Source of the DNA: Rikenellaceae bacterium
GTDB lineage: Bacteria > Bacteroidota > Bacteroidia > Bacteroidales > Rikenellaceae
NCBI GenBank assembly: GCA_902363575.1
Contig: CABJAJ010000004.1
Location: 1 to 64,000, forward strand
Length of the DNA stretch: 64,000 nucleotides
Direction: 5' to 3'
Each line of letters opens with the position of its first letter. Position 1 is the stretch's first letter. Both the position numbers and the translations under genes were made by a program. Positions 37,812-46,935 of the stretch are shown here, in pieces. Below the pieces are notes generated by a model. It saw only the letters and a list, made by a program, of their open reading frames with translations, searched no databases and was not told the origin of the DNA.

Positions 37812-37853
37812 GTCGATTATTTTGTTTCCAATGGCAATGATTCCGTGAAAAAA

Positions 37854-37877
37854 GAAAGGCGCCCAAGAGCGCCTTTC
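37854..37877 (-). terminator. Terminator of the BACON lipoprotein gene
   Basis: A 9-bp perfect stem (37854-37862 with 37869-37877) is followed on the minus strand by TTTTTT. It begins 19 nt after the gene's stop. Confidence 0.88.
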
Positions 37878-37895
37878 AAAATAAGTTCTTATTGA

Positions 37896-38969
37896 CTATT
37901 TGCTGCGAAGCATACTAACGTTTGCCTGAACCGGGAAACGAGTGAATGAAGGAATAGAGAGCTTTTGTACCTGCATTCCAGCCTTGAGCGTCATCATGCT
38001 GGCAGGAGCATTTCCGGGTTCAGCAACGGCACCTGCAGTCGGGAAGAGGTCTCGGTCATTAATCAGAGCAACCGATTGACCTTCTTTGTAGAGATAAGAG
38101 ATGGTTTCGGTACCCTGCGTTTCATTCATTTGGAGACCCAGGAGAAGTAATCCGCTATGTTGCGTGTCAAAGAATACTCCAAGGAGCCCCTCGAAGAAAC
38201 TACCCTCGTACGCAGTCCAGATAGTCATCGAACCTTGTGCATCCGGAGCGCTTACACCACGGATTTGTACGTCATTATAGGTCGTGCCGTCCATAGTGAC
38301 ATCACCAAAGCCTTCGCAGAGGAATCCGATGACACCTACATTCGGATCGTCCTGACTCGGCTCGAAAATAGCACGCATCGGCTTGAGTTTGCCAATATCC
38401 GAATAGGACCAACCGGTGACTGTGTATGATTTGCAGTTAACCGTATTCCCTTGATCATCAACGGGAACAGCGATCATATCATTGCTGGTAGCTATCGTAA
38501 ATACGATGTCGAAAGTTGATCCGTCGGTTGTTTCGTATCCAAGCGCGTAAGTACCTGCATAATCTTCGTAAGCCCCGTATACAGCTTGTAGACCTACGGG
38601 CTGCGTAACCGTAAGGGGAAGCGTTTTGTCACCTGCCGTGATGGTTACGGTCGTCGAACGCTCCTCGCCGGTATCATTGGCCGGAGTGGTGATATAGAAA
38701 CGGTTCTGGTAGTTGCCCTTGTCGGCCGTGCACCAGTCCTGTCCGCTTGCGGCTGCTACCGACCAGGTGGATACGCCGGTAACCGTCACGTTGACTTGAA
38801 ATTCGTTTTCGCCTGCATCCAGCGTAATCGGGCTTTGAGGATCCGTGGTGATCTTGATTTCGCCCGTCTGTTCTTTGTTGTCGTCGTCGTCCGAGCAACC
38901 GGTGAACATCACACCGCCGCCGGCCAGAAGCAGAGCGGCGAATAACATTGATAATTTTTTCATAGACAT
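37896..38969 (-). CDS. BACON-domain surface lipoprotein
   Basis: 357 residues. Signal peptide with lipobox FTGC (Cys25) followed by a run of Asp. A BACON domain covers about 40-125 (WSVAAASGQDWCTADKG ... TTVTITAGDKTLPLTVTQP), then a beta-rich C-terminal domain of roughly 230 residues that I do not recognise. BACON domains are carbohydrate- or mucin-binding Ig folds or stiff spacers in Bacteroidetes surface proteins. Monocistronic, with a -7 box TATATTTG at 38994-39001. A second ATG two codons in is possible. Confidence 0.85.
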   Translation of the reverse strand: MSMKKLSMLFAALLLAGGGVMFTGCSDDDDNKEQTGEIKITTDPQSPITLDAGENEFQVNVTVTGVSTWSVAAASGQDWCTADKGNYQNRFYITTPANDTGEERSTTVTITAGDKTLPLTVTQPVGLQAVYGAYEDYAGTYALGYETTDGSTFDIVFTIATSNDMIAVPVDDQGNTVNCKSYTVTGWSYSDIGKLKPMRAIFEPSQDDPNVGVIGFLCEGFGDVTMDGTTYNDVQIRGVSAPDAQGSMTIWTAYEGSFFEGLLGVFFDTQHSGLLLLGLQMNETQGTETISYLYKEGQSVALINDRDLFPTAGAVAEPGNAPASMMTLKAGMQVQKLSIPSFTRFPVQANVSMLRSK

Positions 38970-38993
38970 GCTTGTTTTGTGGTTTTACAAATG

Positions 38994-39001
38994 CAAATAT
39001 A
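38994..39001 (-). promoter_or_regulatory. -7 box of the BACON lipoprotein gene
   Basis: TATATTTG on the minus strand lies about 25 nt before the ATG; no perfect -33 TTTG is visible. Confidence 0.5.
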
Positions 39002-39386
39002 ATAAGTTTTTCGAGACAGCTGCCGTTAAAATGAAAATATTGTTAAAAAAATCGGCGTTTCAGTTGGATTCGGCTGTTATCCGCCGCCTTTATGACGGCT
39101 TTGCGGCGAAATCGCGACCCCTGTTTGCACGCCAGCGCAGGAAACATAAATTATACCAACCCTTTCGGATTTCCCCTTTTTGCACGTTTCTCCTATTCCG
39201 CAAGCTATACCGTACAGGGATGGGTGTGGAGGCCATGCCGCCGGCTGTTTGCTTGTCGGTTCCGGCTTGCGATCCGTCGGATTCACCGGGCCGCTCCTCT
39301 CCGTGACGCCTGCGTGCCGGACCGGGCCTATCCGATTTCAAACATGCCGTCTGTCGCAGAGGTCGCACGGTGTCCAACCCGCAGGG
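39002..39386. other. Gene-less stretch
   Basis: No supported gene or RNA is seen. The plus- and minus-strand open frames here lack starts in good context and resemble no family. Confidence 0.45.
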
Positions 39387-39845
39387 CTAAAACGCCGGAC
39401 TGGCTTCCCGCGGCATCGCCCTTTGTGCGGCCTCCTGCTCGACGAGGGCCAAAAGCTCGCGCGCCTGCTGCAGGTTGGCCTCTGCGAAGGCGCCATCGAC
39501 CACGCGTTTCTTCACCCAGATCATCCGGGCGCCCCGGCGCTTTGCGAAGTCGTGCATCACCCAGTGGGTGCGGCCCCACGAACGGGCTGCCGTGACGCCG
39601 ACGTCGCAGGCGTGCTGCTCGAAAAAGTCGCGGTTTTCCCGCACTTCGTCCTCGGTGTCGCCCGGCGTGCATACCCCGACGGTCAGCCCGCGGTAGCGGA
39701 CGACTTTCCGGCGGTCGTGTCCTTCGGGCTGCGGCTGAGGCATGGGCGAGGCGGAGGCCGACGCCTCCAACAGGTCGATCAACAAATTGAGCGTATCGGT
39801 TTTACCCGTATAGCCTCTGCGGAAGAGGCCGATAATAGCTTGCAT
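39387..39845 (-). CDS. Small P-loop-like protein of unknown function
   Basis: 152 residues from the ATG at 39845. The N-terminus, MQAIIGLFRRGYTGKTDTLN, matches a strand followed by a Walker-A-type loop (GYTGKT), although the first loop Gly of the classic motif is Arg. The remainder alternates strand and helix (LTVGVCTPGDTEDEVREN, GARMIWVKKRVV), as in small nucleotide-binding proteins. The middle holds a Pro/Gln linker. No partner gene suggests a role, and nucleotide binding is inference. Confidence 0.6.
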   Translation of the reverse strand: MQAIIGLFRRGYTGKTDTLNLLIDLLEASASASPMPQPQPEGHDRRKVVRYRGLTVGVCTPGDTEDEVRENRDFFEQHACDVGVTAARSWGRTHWVMHDFAKRRGARMIWVKKRVVDGAFAEANLQQARELLALVEQEAAQRAMPREASPAF

Positions 39846-39970
39846 GTGCGAATACAATAAGTGTTACACATGACAGGGCAGGGTTACAAATATAAGAAAA
39901 ATCCGACGTATCGGCAATTTTTGGCAAAAAAAACATGCGTCCTGCACCGTCCCTCGTCGGTGCAAAAGCC

Positions 39971-40480
39971 TTAGAGCGGTTTCTCGAATGCGCGTCGCAG
40001 CCCGCTCGGATAACGGATTTCGCCGCAGAAACGGTAGCCGAGCCGGTCGAGCAGCCGCAGCATGAACAGGTTGTCGAAGCTGGTGTCCGCACGCACGCTC
40101 ATAACGGCCCGGCTGCGGGCGAGGGCCTCGATGTGCAGCATGAACGTCCGCGCCACGCCCCGGTGTTTCATCTCATCGGCGACCGCGAGCCGGTGTACCA
40201 CGGCGTAGGGGCCGGGGGTGAGCCATTGTTCGTCGATGTGCAGGTAGGCAGGTTCCCCGTCGAATCCGACGGCGGCATATGCGACCGCCTGTTCCCGCAG
40301 GCGGAGCGTCCACCCGCGTCCGGCGGCGAGGTCCGCCATGATGTCCCGTGCCGAGGGGTAGCCGTCCTGCCATTGGCGGCTGCCGGCCTGTCGCATCTGC
40401 CGTTGGGCCTGACGGATGATCTCCAGGATGCGGGGCAGGTCCTTGGTGCGGCCGGGGGTGAAGTCGAGCGATTCGTCCAT
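39971..40480 (-). CDS. GNAT-family N-acetyltransferase
   Basis: 169 residues. The acetyl-CoA motif A follows VVHRLAVADEMKHRGVARTFMLHI, with the Arg/Gly-rich turn variant HRGVAR, then a C-terminal DNLFMLRLLDRLGYRFCGEI typical of the family. Substrate unknown. The -7 box TATCTTTG ends 4 nt before this ATG, making the transcript probably leaderless and excluding the longer frame. Confidence 0.85.
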   Translation of the reverse strand: MDESLDFTPGRTKDLPRILEIIRQAQRQMRQAGSRQWQDGYPSARDIMADLAAGRGWTLRLREQAVAYAAVGFDGEPAYLHIDEQWLTPGPYAVVHRLAVADEMKHRGVARTFMLHIEALARSRAVMSVRADTSFDNLFMLRLLDRLGYRFCGEIRYPSGLRRAFEKPL

Positions 40481-40528
40481 GCTGCAAAGATAGCCAAAAC
40501 ATCGGAAATCGGATGCCTGCAAACGGTG

Positions 40529-41890
40529 TCAGGGAGCCGTTACCCGGCGCGGCAACAACCCCAGCAATCCGGTTGTGAGGAGTTCGGCGGCCGGCATCGC
40601 CAGCCAGATGCCGATGACGCCCAGCAAGCGCGGGAGCGTGAGGAAGCAGAGCGCCATGAGCACGATGCCCCGCAATACAGTGAGGCCGGTTGCGAGGCGT
40701 CCCCGCTCGATGCTCTGGAAATAGCCGATCGCCACGACGTTGATGCCGAAAAAGGGATACCCCGCGGCGAACCATCGCAGCCCCTCCACAGCAATCGGGT
40801 AGGCGGCGGATTCGGGCAGCAGGAAAAGGCCTGCGATCCGGGGCCCGAACAGCCAGGTGAATCCGAACACGGCCAGTCCGCAGCAGAAGGCGGTGAGCAG
40901 CGCCATGCGCAGGGCCATGCGGCCGCGGCCGCAAAGCCCCGCGCCGTAGTTGTAGCTGATGATGGGCTGCGCCGATTGCAGGATACCGTTATAGACCATG
41001 AATACGATGGGGAAGAGGTAGCAGGCGACGCTGAAGGCCGCCACCCCGTCCTTGCCGACATAGCGGATGAAAGTGTGGTTTCCGACCACCATCAGGCATG
41101 AAATGGCCGCCTCGCTCAGCAGGGCCGGGAAACCGATGACGGCCATGTAGCCCAGGTTGCGGAACGCGAGACGCAAGCTGCGGGAGCTGAGCTTGAGCTG
41201 CACGAACCGTAGCGTGCGGCTGCGGCGACGCATGTACCGCAGCATCATCGCCACGCCGACGATGTAACCGATGCCCGTTGCGATTGCGGCGCCGGGGAGG
41301 CCCCAGCCGAAGACGAAGATGAAGAGGTAATCGAGCAGGATGTTGAGCCCGGCCGCGACGAGATTGGCGGCCATAGCGAACCGCGGCGACCCGTCGAGTC
41401 GCACGATGAACATGAGGATGTTGAAGAGGGCCAGGGGCGCAAGGAAGAGGGCGAAGCAGACCAGGTAGCGGCGGGCGTCGGCCAGCAGTTCGGGCGGCGT
41501 GCCCAGCAGCCCCAGCAGCGGTTGGGCGCTGAGGATCGTGGCGGCGCTCAGCAGGAGCACCGCCAGCGTCGGGAGGACGACCGCCTGCGTGATGTTGATG
41601 GCGGCGATGCGCGGCTTGCCCTGCGCCAGATGGATCGAGGCGACGACCGAACCGCCCATGCCGAACATCAGGCCCAGTCCCGTGCCGAGCGTGAAGAGCG
41701 GGGCGGCGATATTGACCGCGGCCAGCGCGTCGCTCCCGATGCCCCGGCCGACGAAGATGCCGTCGGTGAGGATAAAGACCGCCGAAAAGAGCATCCCCAG
41801 TACGGTGGGGACGAGGAAACGGCGGAAGAGCCGGCCGACGGCGGCGCTTCGCAGGTCGATGGGGTCGCGTTGCATAACCTGTGTTTTCAT
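40529..41890 (-). CDS. MATE-family efflux transporter
   Basis: 453 residues with 12 predicted membrane helices in two similar halves. Landmarks include the first-helix FLVPTVLGMLFSAVFILTDGIFVGRGIGSDALAAVNI and the repeated AAISCLMVVGNHTFIRYVG segment. MATE proteins export cationic compounds with Na+ or H+ antiport; the substrate is not predictable. The -7 box TATTTTTG is 8 nt ahead of this ATG; an internal ATG five codons later is an alternative start. Confidence 0.9.
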   Translation of the reverse strand: MKTQVMQRDPIDLRSAAVGRLFRRFLVPTVLGMLFSAVFILTDGIFVGRGIGSDALAAVNIAAPLFTLGTGLGLMFGMGGSVVASIHLAQGKPRIAAINITQAVVLPTLAVLLLSAATILSAQPLLGLLGTPPELLADARRYLVCFALFLAPLALFNILMFIVRLDGSPRFAMAANLVAAGLNILLDYLFIFVFGWGLPGAAIATGIGYIVGVAMMLRYMRRRSRTLRFVQLKLSSRSLRLAFRNLGYMAVIGFPALLSEAAISCLMVVGNHTFIRYVGKDGVAAFSVACYLFPIVFMVYNGILQSAQPIISYNYGAGLCGRGRMALRMALLTAFCCGLAVFGFTWLFGPRIAGLFLLPESAAYPIAVEGLRWFAAGYPFFGINVVAIGYFQSIERGRLATGLTVLRGIVLMALCFLTLPRLLGVIGIWLAMPAAELLTTGLLGLLPRRVTAP

Positions 41891-42080
41891 AAGCGGTGCA
41901 AAAATAGGGATTCCGCAGTCGAAAAAAGTTATCATGGGGTAATTTCCGCCGGCGGGCGGAGGCCGGTTGCGTGTAACATGCTGCCCCGGGCCGCCTGAGG
42001 GAGCGGTGTCGAGGCCGGTTTGCGCTCTATCGTGAGACGGACGAGGGAGTCGCCGGCCTCACCGTCGTCGTTGATGCGGC

Positions 42081-42644
42081 CTAACGCAGTTCCGCGCGGA
42101 TGCGGCTCAGGCTTTGGGGCGTAAGCATGAGGTAGGAGGCCAGATCCTTGAGCGCGATACGCTGCAGAAGTTGCGGATATTCCCGCAGCAAGCGTTCGTA
42201 TTGGCGCCCTTTGTCCATCCAGGTGTAGTCGGCGAAATAGGCTTCGTACCGCCGGAGGCGTTCTTCGCAGAGCCGGCGTCCCCAGTCGGCCAGTTCTGCA
42301 TTTTCGGCCATCAGGAGGTCGATCCTCAGGCGCGGGATGCGCAGCAGGCGGGTCGGCTCCATCGTTTCGATGCAGTGGCGCGACACGCCTCCGGGCAGCG
42401 ATCCGAGCGTGACGGTGGCGGTGTCGCCCTCGAATGCGAAGTCGAGCAGCACGCATCGCTCCTCCCGCATGACGTAACGGCGCACCGACCCTTCCAGCAC
42501 CAGCAGGAGCTCTTCGTCGCGCTCCCCCTCGCTCAGCAGGAGCGTCTTGCGAGGGTGCGCCGTTTCCCTCGCATGTTCGGTCAGCAGGGCCGTGGCCTGT
42601 GGGCTGAGACCGGCGTACAGGAGGTGCGGTTCGTCGGGTTTCAT
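42081..42644 (-). CDS. Crp/Fnr-family transcriptional regulator
   Basis: 187 residues. A cyclic-nucleotide-binding-type beta barrel covers about 30-120 (RKTLLLSEGERDEELLLVLEGSVRRYV), and a C-terminal helix-turn-helix includes LKDLASYLMLTPQSLSRIRAELR. It lacks Fnr-type Cys clusters, so the signal is unknown. Regulators of this form often sit beside, and control, efflux genes in Bacteroidetes; the MATE gene downstream on the same strand is a candidate target by position. The -7 box TATCTTTG ends 4 nt before the ATG. Confidence 0.88.
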   Translation of the reverse strand: MKPDEPHLLYAGLSPQATALLTEHARETAHPRKTLLLSEGERDEELLLVLEGSVRRYVMREERCVLLDFAFEGDTATVTLGSLPGGVSRHCIETMEPTRLLRIPRLRIDLLMAENAELADWGRRLCEERLRRYEAYFADYTWMDKGRQYERLLREYPQLLQRIALKDLASYLMLTPQSLSRIRAELR

Positions 42645-42855
42645 GCCGCAAAGATAGGTCATTTTTCCGGAACGTTGTGGCGGTATTGTCCGGTTCTGCC
42701 ACTTAGTCATTTCGTATTGGCGGGACACGGCAAAGATTTTGTCAATTTTTCACTCTTTTTTCGTTGGCACAGGATTTGACTTTTCCATCGACGAAGCCGC
42801 CCGGGGTGGCGGCCCCGACAAAGTAAGGTTAAATTTAATATAGGAGGACAACATT

Positions 42856-43404
42856 ATGATGCCTGCAAGAAGAGATCAGAATTGGCTGCCGAGCATTTTC
42901 AACGAGATTTTCGGCAACGAGTGGATGGAGCGGTCCAACAGGACGGCTCCCGCCGTGAACATCATCGAGAACGAGGACGACTACTGCGTGGAGGTGGCCG
43001 CGCCCGGTATGACGCGCGAGGATTTCAAAATCAACATCAACGAGGACAATGAGTTGGTTATCAGCATGGAGAAGCGTACCGAGCGGCAACAGGGCGAAGC
43101 GCCCCGCCAGGAACAGGAGCAGCGCGACGAGCAGACGCAGCCCGGCCAACGGCAGGACGGGAGCGGCCGGGACGAGCAGCGGCAGGAGGATCGTCAGGAG
43201 CAAAACGCACAGCCGCGCAAGCAGGGTACCTATCTGCGCCGCGAGTTTTCGTACAGCCAGTTCCAGCAGAGCTTCATCCTGCCCGACAACGTGGACAAGG
43301 AGAAGATCCGCGCCCGCATGGAGAACGGCGTGCTGACCATCGACATTCCCAAACGCAAGGAGGAGGAGATGGCCCCCGCATCGCGGCAGATCGACATCGA
43401 ATAA
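42856..43404 (+). CDS. Hsp20/alpha-crystallin small heat-shock protein with a Gln/Glu/Arg-rich insertion
   Basis: 182 residues, longer than the roughly 140-150 usual for bacterial Hsp20. The alpha-crystallin domain starts around residue 34 (APAVNIIENEDDYCVEVAAPG) and ends with RARMENGVLTIDIPKR, the conserved beta-strand pair. Between strands, residues about 76-120 are a low-complexity polar stretch (RQQGEAPRQEQEQRDEQTQP and on) that replaces a short loop. The protein should be an ATP-independent holdase. Its gene is monocistronic, and the last strong feature is a shared terminator. Confidence 0.92.
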   Translation: MMPARRDQNWLPSIFNEIFGNEWMERSNRTAPAVNIIENEDDYCVEVAAPGMTREDFKININEDNELVISMEKRTERQQGEAPRQEQEQRDEQTQPGQRQDGSGRDEQRQEDRQEQNAQPRKQGTYLRREFSYSQFQQSFILPDNVDKEKIRARMENGVLTIDIPKRKEEEMAPASRQIDIE

Positions 43405-43422
43405 CCCCGGATGCCGGATATG

Positions 43423-43455
43423 AAAGCGCGACCGCTCTTCGGGCGGTCGCGCTTT
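43423..43455. terminator. Bidirectional terminator between hsp20 and the FGE-type lipoprotein gene
   Basis: A 13-bp perfect stem (43423-43435 with 43443-43455) with AAA at one end and TTT at the other, between convergent genes. Confidence 0.88.
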
Positions 43456-43477
43456 GTTGCATGCGGTACGGATCGCG

Positions 43478-45316
43478 CTATTTGAGCGGCAGGATCGGAC
43501 GGAATCCGAGTGCGTTGCTGTAATAGCCCGTGGTGATGCAGTCGCGGTAGAAGGTGATCCCGTATGCCGCGTAGCTGCTCCACAGTCCGCCCCGGCAGGC
43601 GCGGCACTGCTCGCCGTAATAGGATTCGGCGGCGCTCATGTCGGAGCACCAGGGGTCGAGCCGTTGGCTGCCGTAGGGGAAGGAGGCCAGGTTGTACCAG
43701 TCGCGGCAGATTTCCGAAACATTGCCGCTTAGGTCGTAAATCCCGAGGTAGTTGGGTCGTAGTTGCGCCACGGGATGCGTGCCACCGGTGTGGCTGCCGG
43801 CGGGGGTGATCGTATTGGGATCGTCGCCGTTGCCGACGTACATGCCCAGACACGAGCTTCCGGGCGTGTCGCAGTTCAGGTTGCACCACATCACTTCCAG
43901 CGGATCGGACGAACCGGCCCACACCTCCTCCAGCCAGCCCGGATTCCACTCGCTTCCGGTGGCTGCGTATTCCCATTGCGCCTCGGAGGGCAGGTAGAGT
44001 CCTGCGACGGACTGGAAGGGAGGCTGGTATCCGCACATGGTTTCGGCAAGCCAGGCGGAGTAGGCGTTCGCTCCGTTGAAGGTGACCCCCTGCATGGGAT
44101 AGTCCGCATAGCTGCCTTCCGTTTGGCTGCCCGAGGCGTCCAGCACGGGACCGGTTTTGGGCCGCCACGTGCTCCCGACCTTCTCAATCTGCAACTGGTC
44201 GGTATCGACCGACCAGCCGTTGGTGGCCAGCCACGCCGTGAGCACCACGTCGCTCGGTTTGCGGGCATTGAGGAAATCGCAGTACTGCCCGTTGGTGACT
44301 TCGGTGCGTGCGATCCAGAAGGAATTGACCTTATAGTCCGCTTCGATCACCTCCTCGGGCGTCATTCCGGCGACATCGAGCGCACAGATGTTGAGCGAGC
44401 CGCCCGGCACGTAAACCATCGGGATCGGGGTTTCGATTGCCGCAGGCTGCCCGATATCCGCCGTGTAGGTTGCGGATGCCTCGAAGCGGAGCCCTGCGGC
44501 TTTCTGCATCGTGTAGGTCACGGGCATCCCGTCCGCACGTTCGGCCGCAATATAGAACGTGACGGGGGTGGACGAAAGGTCGTGGGGAAGCATCATCATA
44601 TGGGCCGTTACCCGCTCGCCCGCCCGCACCGAGCCATTGATGAAGCCCATCGAGAGGGTGCGCGAAGGCGTGCCGCACGGCACGCCCGAAGGAACGGGGG
44701 CCGTGAGATCGACCGTCCCCTTGTCGTAAAGACTTTCGTCGGGAACGCTCAGAGTCAGGAAGCGCACGGTGGCGTCTTCGGGCAGGGCGAATTCAAAGCT
44801 CATCCGGGCGGTCAGGTTGTGCAACCGAAGTTGCCCTTCGCCCTCTTCCAGTCGGACGGGTGAGGAGGCCATGTAGGCATAACGACCCAAATGGGCCTCG
44901 GCCCGCTCGCCGAAGCCGTCCTGCGTCTGGCCGTTGAAGGCGATGCGAGCCTGCTGCGGCAGGATCGGCAGCGTGTCGGTCAGGTAGGGGTAGAGGACGT
45001 AGAGCTCCTGCCCTTCGGCGGCGGCGATTTGGCCGGTAAAACGACCAGTACGGGTGCCGGCGCCTTCGTAAAGTCGGAAACATGCGGGGGCCTTGGTCCC
45101 GGCGGTAAAGACGCCGAGCTGGTCGCCACGGCTCCAGAGCGCCTCGTCGCCGCGGATATCGACCCGCGAACGGTCGGCCGGGAGCTGCTCGGGGCGTTCA
45201 CCCGCCAGGCAAACGACCGATTCGACGGATGTGCCATCCTGTCGGGGTTCGGTGAAATCCTGCGTGCAGGCGCCTCCGAGCAGGCAAAGAAACAGATAAA
45301 ACGGTATTCTTTTCAT
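43478..45316 (-). CDS. Surface lipoprotein with fimbrillin-like N-terminus and formylglycine-generating-enzyme-like C-terminus
   Basis: 612 residues. Signal peptide with lipobox GGAC (Cys17). Residues about 30-300 look like an Mfa/fimbrillin fold (ALWSRGDQLGVFTAGTK; LRLHNLTARMSFEFALP). From about 300 a SUMF1/FGE-like domain follows (VYVPGGSLN, FWIARTEVTNGQYCDFLNA, LPSEAQWEYAATGSEWNPG, YDLSGNVSEICRDWY). In Bacteroidetes such C-terminal domains are usually C-type-lectin-like binding modules, not enzymes. It starts 33 nt after the preceding lipoprotein stop, so they form one operon. Confidence 0.85.
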   Translation of the reverse strand: MKRIPFYLFLCLLGGACTQDFTEPRQDGTSVESVVCLAGERPEQLPADRSRVDIRGDEALWSRGDQLGVFTAGTKAPACFRLYEGAGTRTGRFTGQIAAAEGQELYVLYPYLTDTLPILPQQARIAFNGQTQDGFGERAEAHLGRYAYMASSPVRLEEGEGQLRLHNLTARMSFEFALPEDATVRFLTLSVPDESLYDKGTVDLTAPVPSGVPCGTPSRTLSMGFINGSVRAGERVTAHMMMLPHDLSSTPVTFYIAAERADGMPVTYTMQKAAGLRFEASATYTADIGQPAAIETPIPMVYVPGGSLNICALDVAGMTPEEVIEADYKVNSFWIARTEVTNGQYCDFLNARKPSDVVLTAWLATNGWSVDTDQLQIEKVGSTWRPKTGPVLDASGSQTEGSYADYPMQGVTFNGANAYSAWLAETMCGYQPPFQSVAGLYLPSEAQWEYAATGSEWNPGWLEEVWAGSSDPLEVMWCNLNCDTPGSSCLGMYVGNGDDPNTITPAGSHTGGTHPVAQLRPNYLGIYDLSGNVSEICRDWYNLASFPYGSQRLDPWCSDMSAAESYYGEQCRACRGGLWSSYAAYGITFYRDCITTGYYSNALGFRPILPLK

Positions 45317-45349
45317 GGTGCTGTTCGTTTTAGGGATGAAATGAATCGG

Positions 45350-46770
45350 TTACCAGTGTCCGCCCGGTTTCCACGGTGCGAGCTGTCCGCCTGTGGTCAC
45401 GTCGCCCGGCTCGGGTCCGGGCTCATCCAGGTTGGTGAAGGTGACGGCTCCGATGTAGCGACCCGCGACGGAGTGGGGCTGCGAGGCGTTGTCGTCGGTC
45501 AGCGCATAGTCGATCGTGTAGACCTCTTCGGTGCGGGAGACGGTGATCTGCCCCTGCTGCAAAGGCGCCATGTCGCTCAGTTGTTCCTCTCGGGCGGTGT
45601 TGTAGCACAGGTACCAGCATCCGTCGAAAACCAATTCGTCACCCGTGCTTGCGAGCGTGCCAGGTAGGGCGGTGCCCGCCGGGTAGTCGGAGGGGGAGGG
45701 GGTTTCCGTCAGGCGGTAGGTGCCTTCGATTCGGCCCGTTTGCTGCGCATCCGGTGTTACGTTGAGCAGCAGTTGAAGATGCTCGGCGCGTTGTTCGTGC
45801 GAGCCGGTCAGTTCGAGCAGAAGCGGGAGGGAGGATCCTGCATGATCGGTATGGATGAGGAATGTACCCGTTGCCGCCGTGAGATCGGGGCGGCAGTCGC
45901 CCGTCAGGGTCGAGAGCACGGGATTCGTGTCGTCGAAGAAGGGGATCGAACCCTCGTAGGTGGCGAGGAAGGCGGTGCCGTCGTCGAGCGTCAGGGATAC
46001 GTCGATCCGGTAAAGGGGCCTTTCGCCCTTGATTTCCACAGCTCCTGTCGTCGCATAGCGCTGGGCCGTGCGGTTGTTCGCCGCGTCGTAGGTGGCTACA
46101 TAGGTCACTTCATCGGCGTTGAACGTATGGGCCTGCGTGGGCGGAAGCGCCGTGCTCGGAGCGTAGCTGCCGGCGATATCGAAGGTTGCGAAGGTCGCCG
46201 CGGGAATGTTCAGGTCGAGACTGAGGATGCTGCCGGCGCCTTGGGGTTTGCCGTTCAGGATCGAGCGGTCGGTCATCACCAGGTAGAGGTCGTCCAGCCT
46301 GCCGCCAGTTTCCCAGTAATCCCCGGCCCAGTAACCCTCGACACGGGCCATGACGACCGGCTCCGGTTCGGGAGAGGGGCCGGGTTGCGATGCGCGTTGC
46401 AGGATGCGGATTTCGACCGGATCGACCGCATCGCCTGTGATTTGCAGGGTGGATCGTCGCTCGGTTTGTTCGGGATTGGGGGTTGCGCTGACCGTGATGA
46501 CGGCGTCGCCGTCGCCCGTGGAGGCGCTCAGATGCACCCACTTGTCGGCCGGGTGCGCCGTCCACGTTACGTTTTGCGCCCGGATGGTCAGCTCTTCGGG
46601 CGCGCCCTGAGCGGTCAGTGTGAGTTCAACCGGCTCGGCTTCAAGGAATCTGCCGGGGGGGGGAATTTCTGCGAGTCGCTGTCACAGCCGTAGCAGGCCG
46701 CAGCGATCGCCATTGCGCAAAGGATTCCAGTCGTCGTCCTTTTCGCTGTGGTAACCAGAAAACGTTCCAT
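45350..46770 (-). CDS. BACON-type surface lipoprotein, frameshifted at a run of nine C (phase-variable candidate)
   Basis: The frame from the ATG at 46770 gives a proper lipoprotein signal (MERFLVTTAKRTTTGILCAM ... AAACYGCDSD) but after the C9 run (46663-46655) reads into a stop within about 15 codons. The long body, open from 46681 to 45350, is in the frame that one extra C would restore, joining QKFPPPG to RFLEAEPVELTLTAQG. The repaired product is 473 residues with a BACON domain (WTAHPADKWVHLSASTGDG ... RRSTLQITGD) and a beta-rich remainder with no recognised family. A -7 box (TATATTTG, 46812-46805) lies about 35 nt upstream. The intact body argues for recent or reversible loss; an assembly error in the homopolymer is the main alternative. 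Confidence 0.75.
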
Positions 46771-46804
46771 AAGACAAAGGGTTTAGGGTGAGAAATAACC
46801 GAAT

Positions 46805-46835
46805 CAAATATAATCAAAAATTTCGACTCCGAAAC
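46805..46835 (-). promoter_or_regulatory. Promoter of the poly-C lipoprotein operon
   Basis: The -7 box TATATTTG (46812-46805) is preceded by TTTC about 19 nt upstream, close to the TTTG -33 element. Confidence 0.6.
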
Positions 46836-46840
46836 TTTTC

Positions 46841-46863
46841 AGACCGAAAATCGGTCTTTTTTT
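46841..46863 (+). terminator. Hairpin with T run
   Basis: A 7-bp stem (46841-46847 with 46851-46857) runs into T7 on the plus strand. Both neighbours are minus-strand genes, so it may only insulate against plus-strand read-through or act weakly in reverse. Confidence 0.55.
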
Positions 46864-46935
46864 GTTGGAAGCGCTGTCCGTCTGTTTTGAACCTGCCCCG
46901 GAACAGATGCGGATACCGGATGGCCGTTCATCGGA

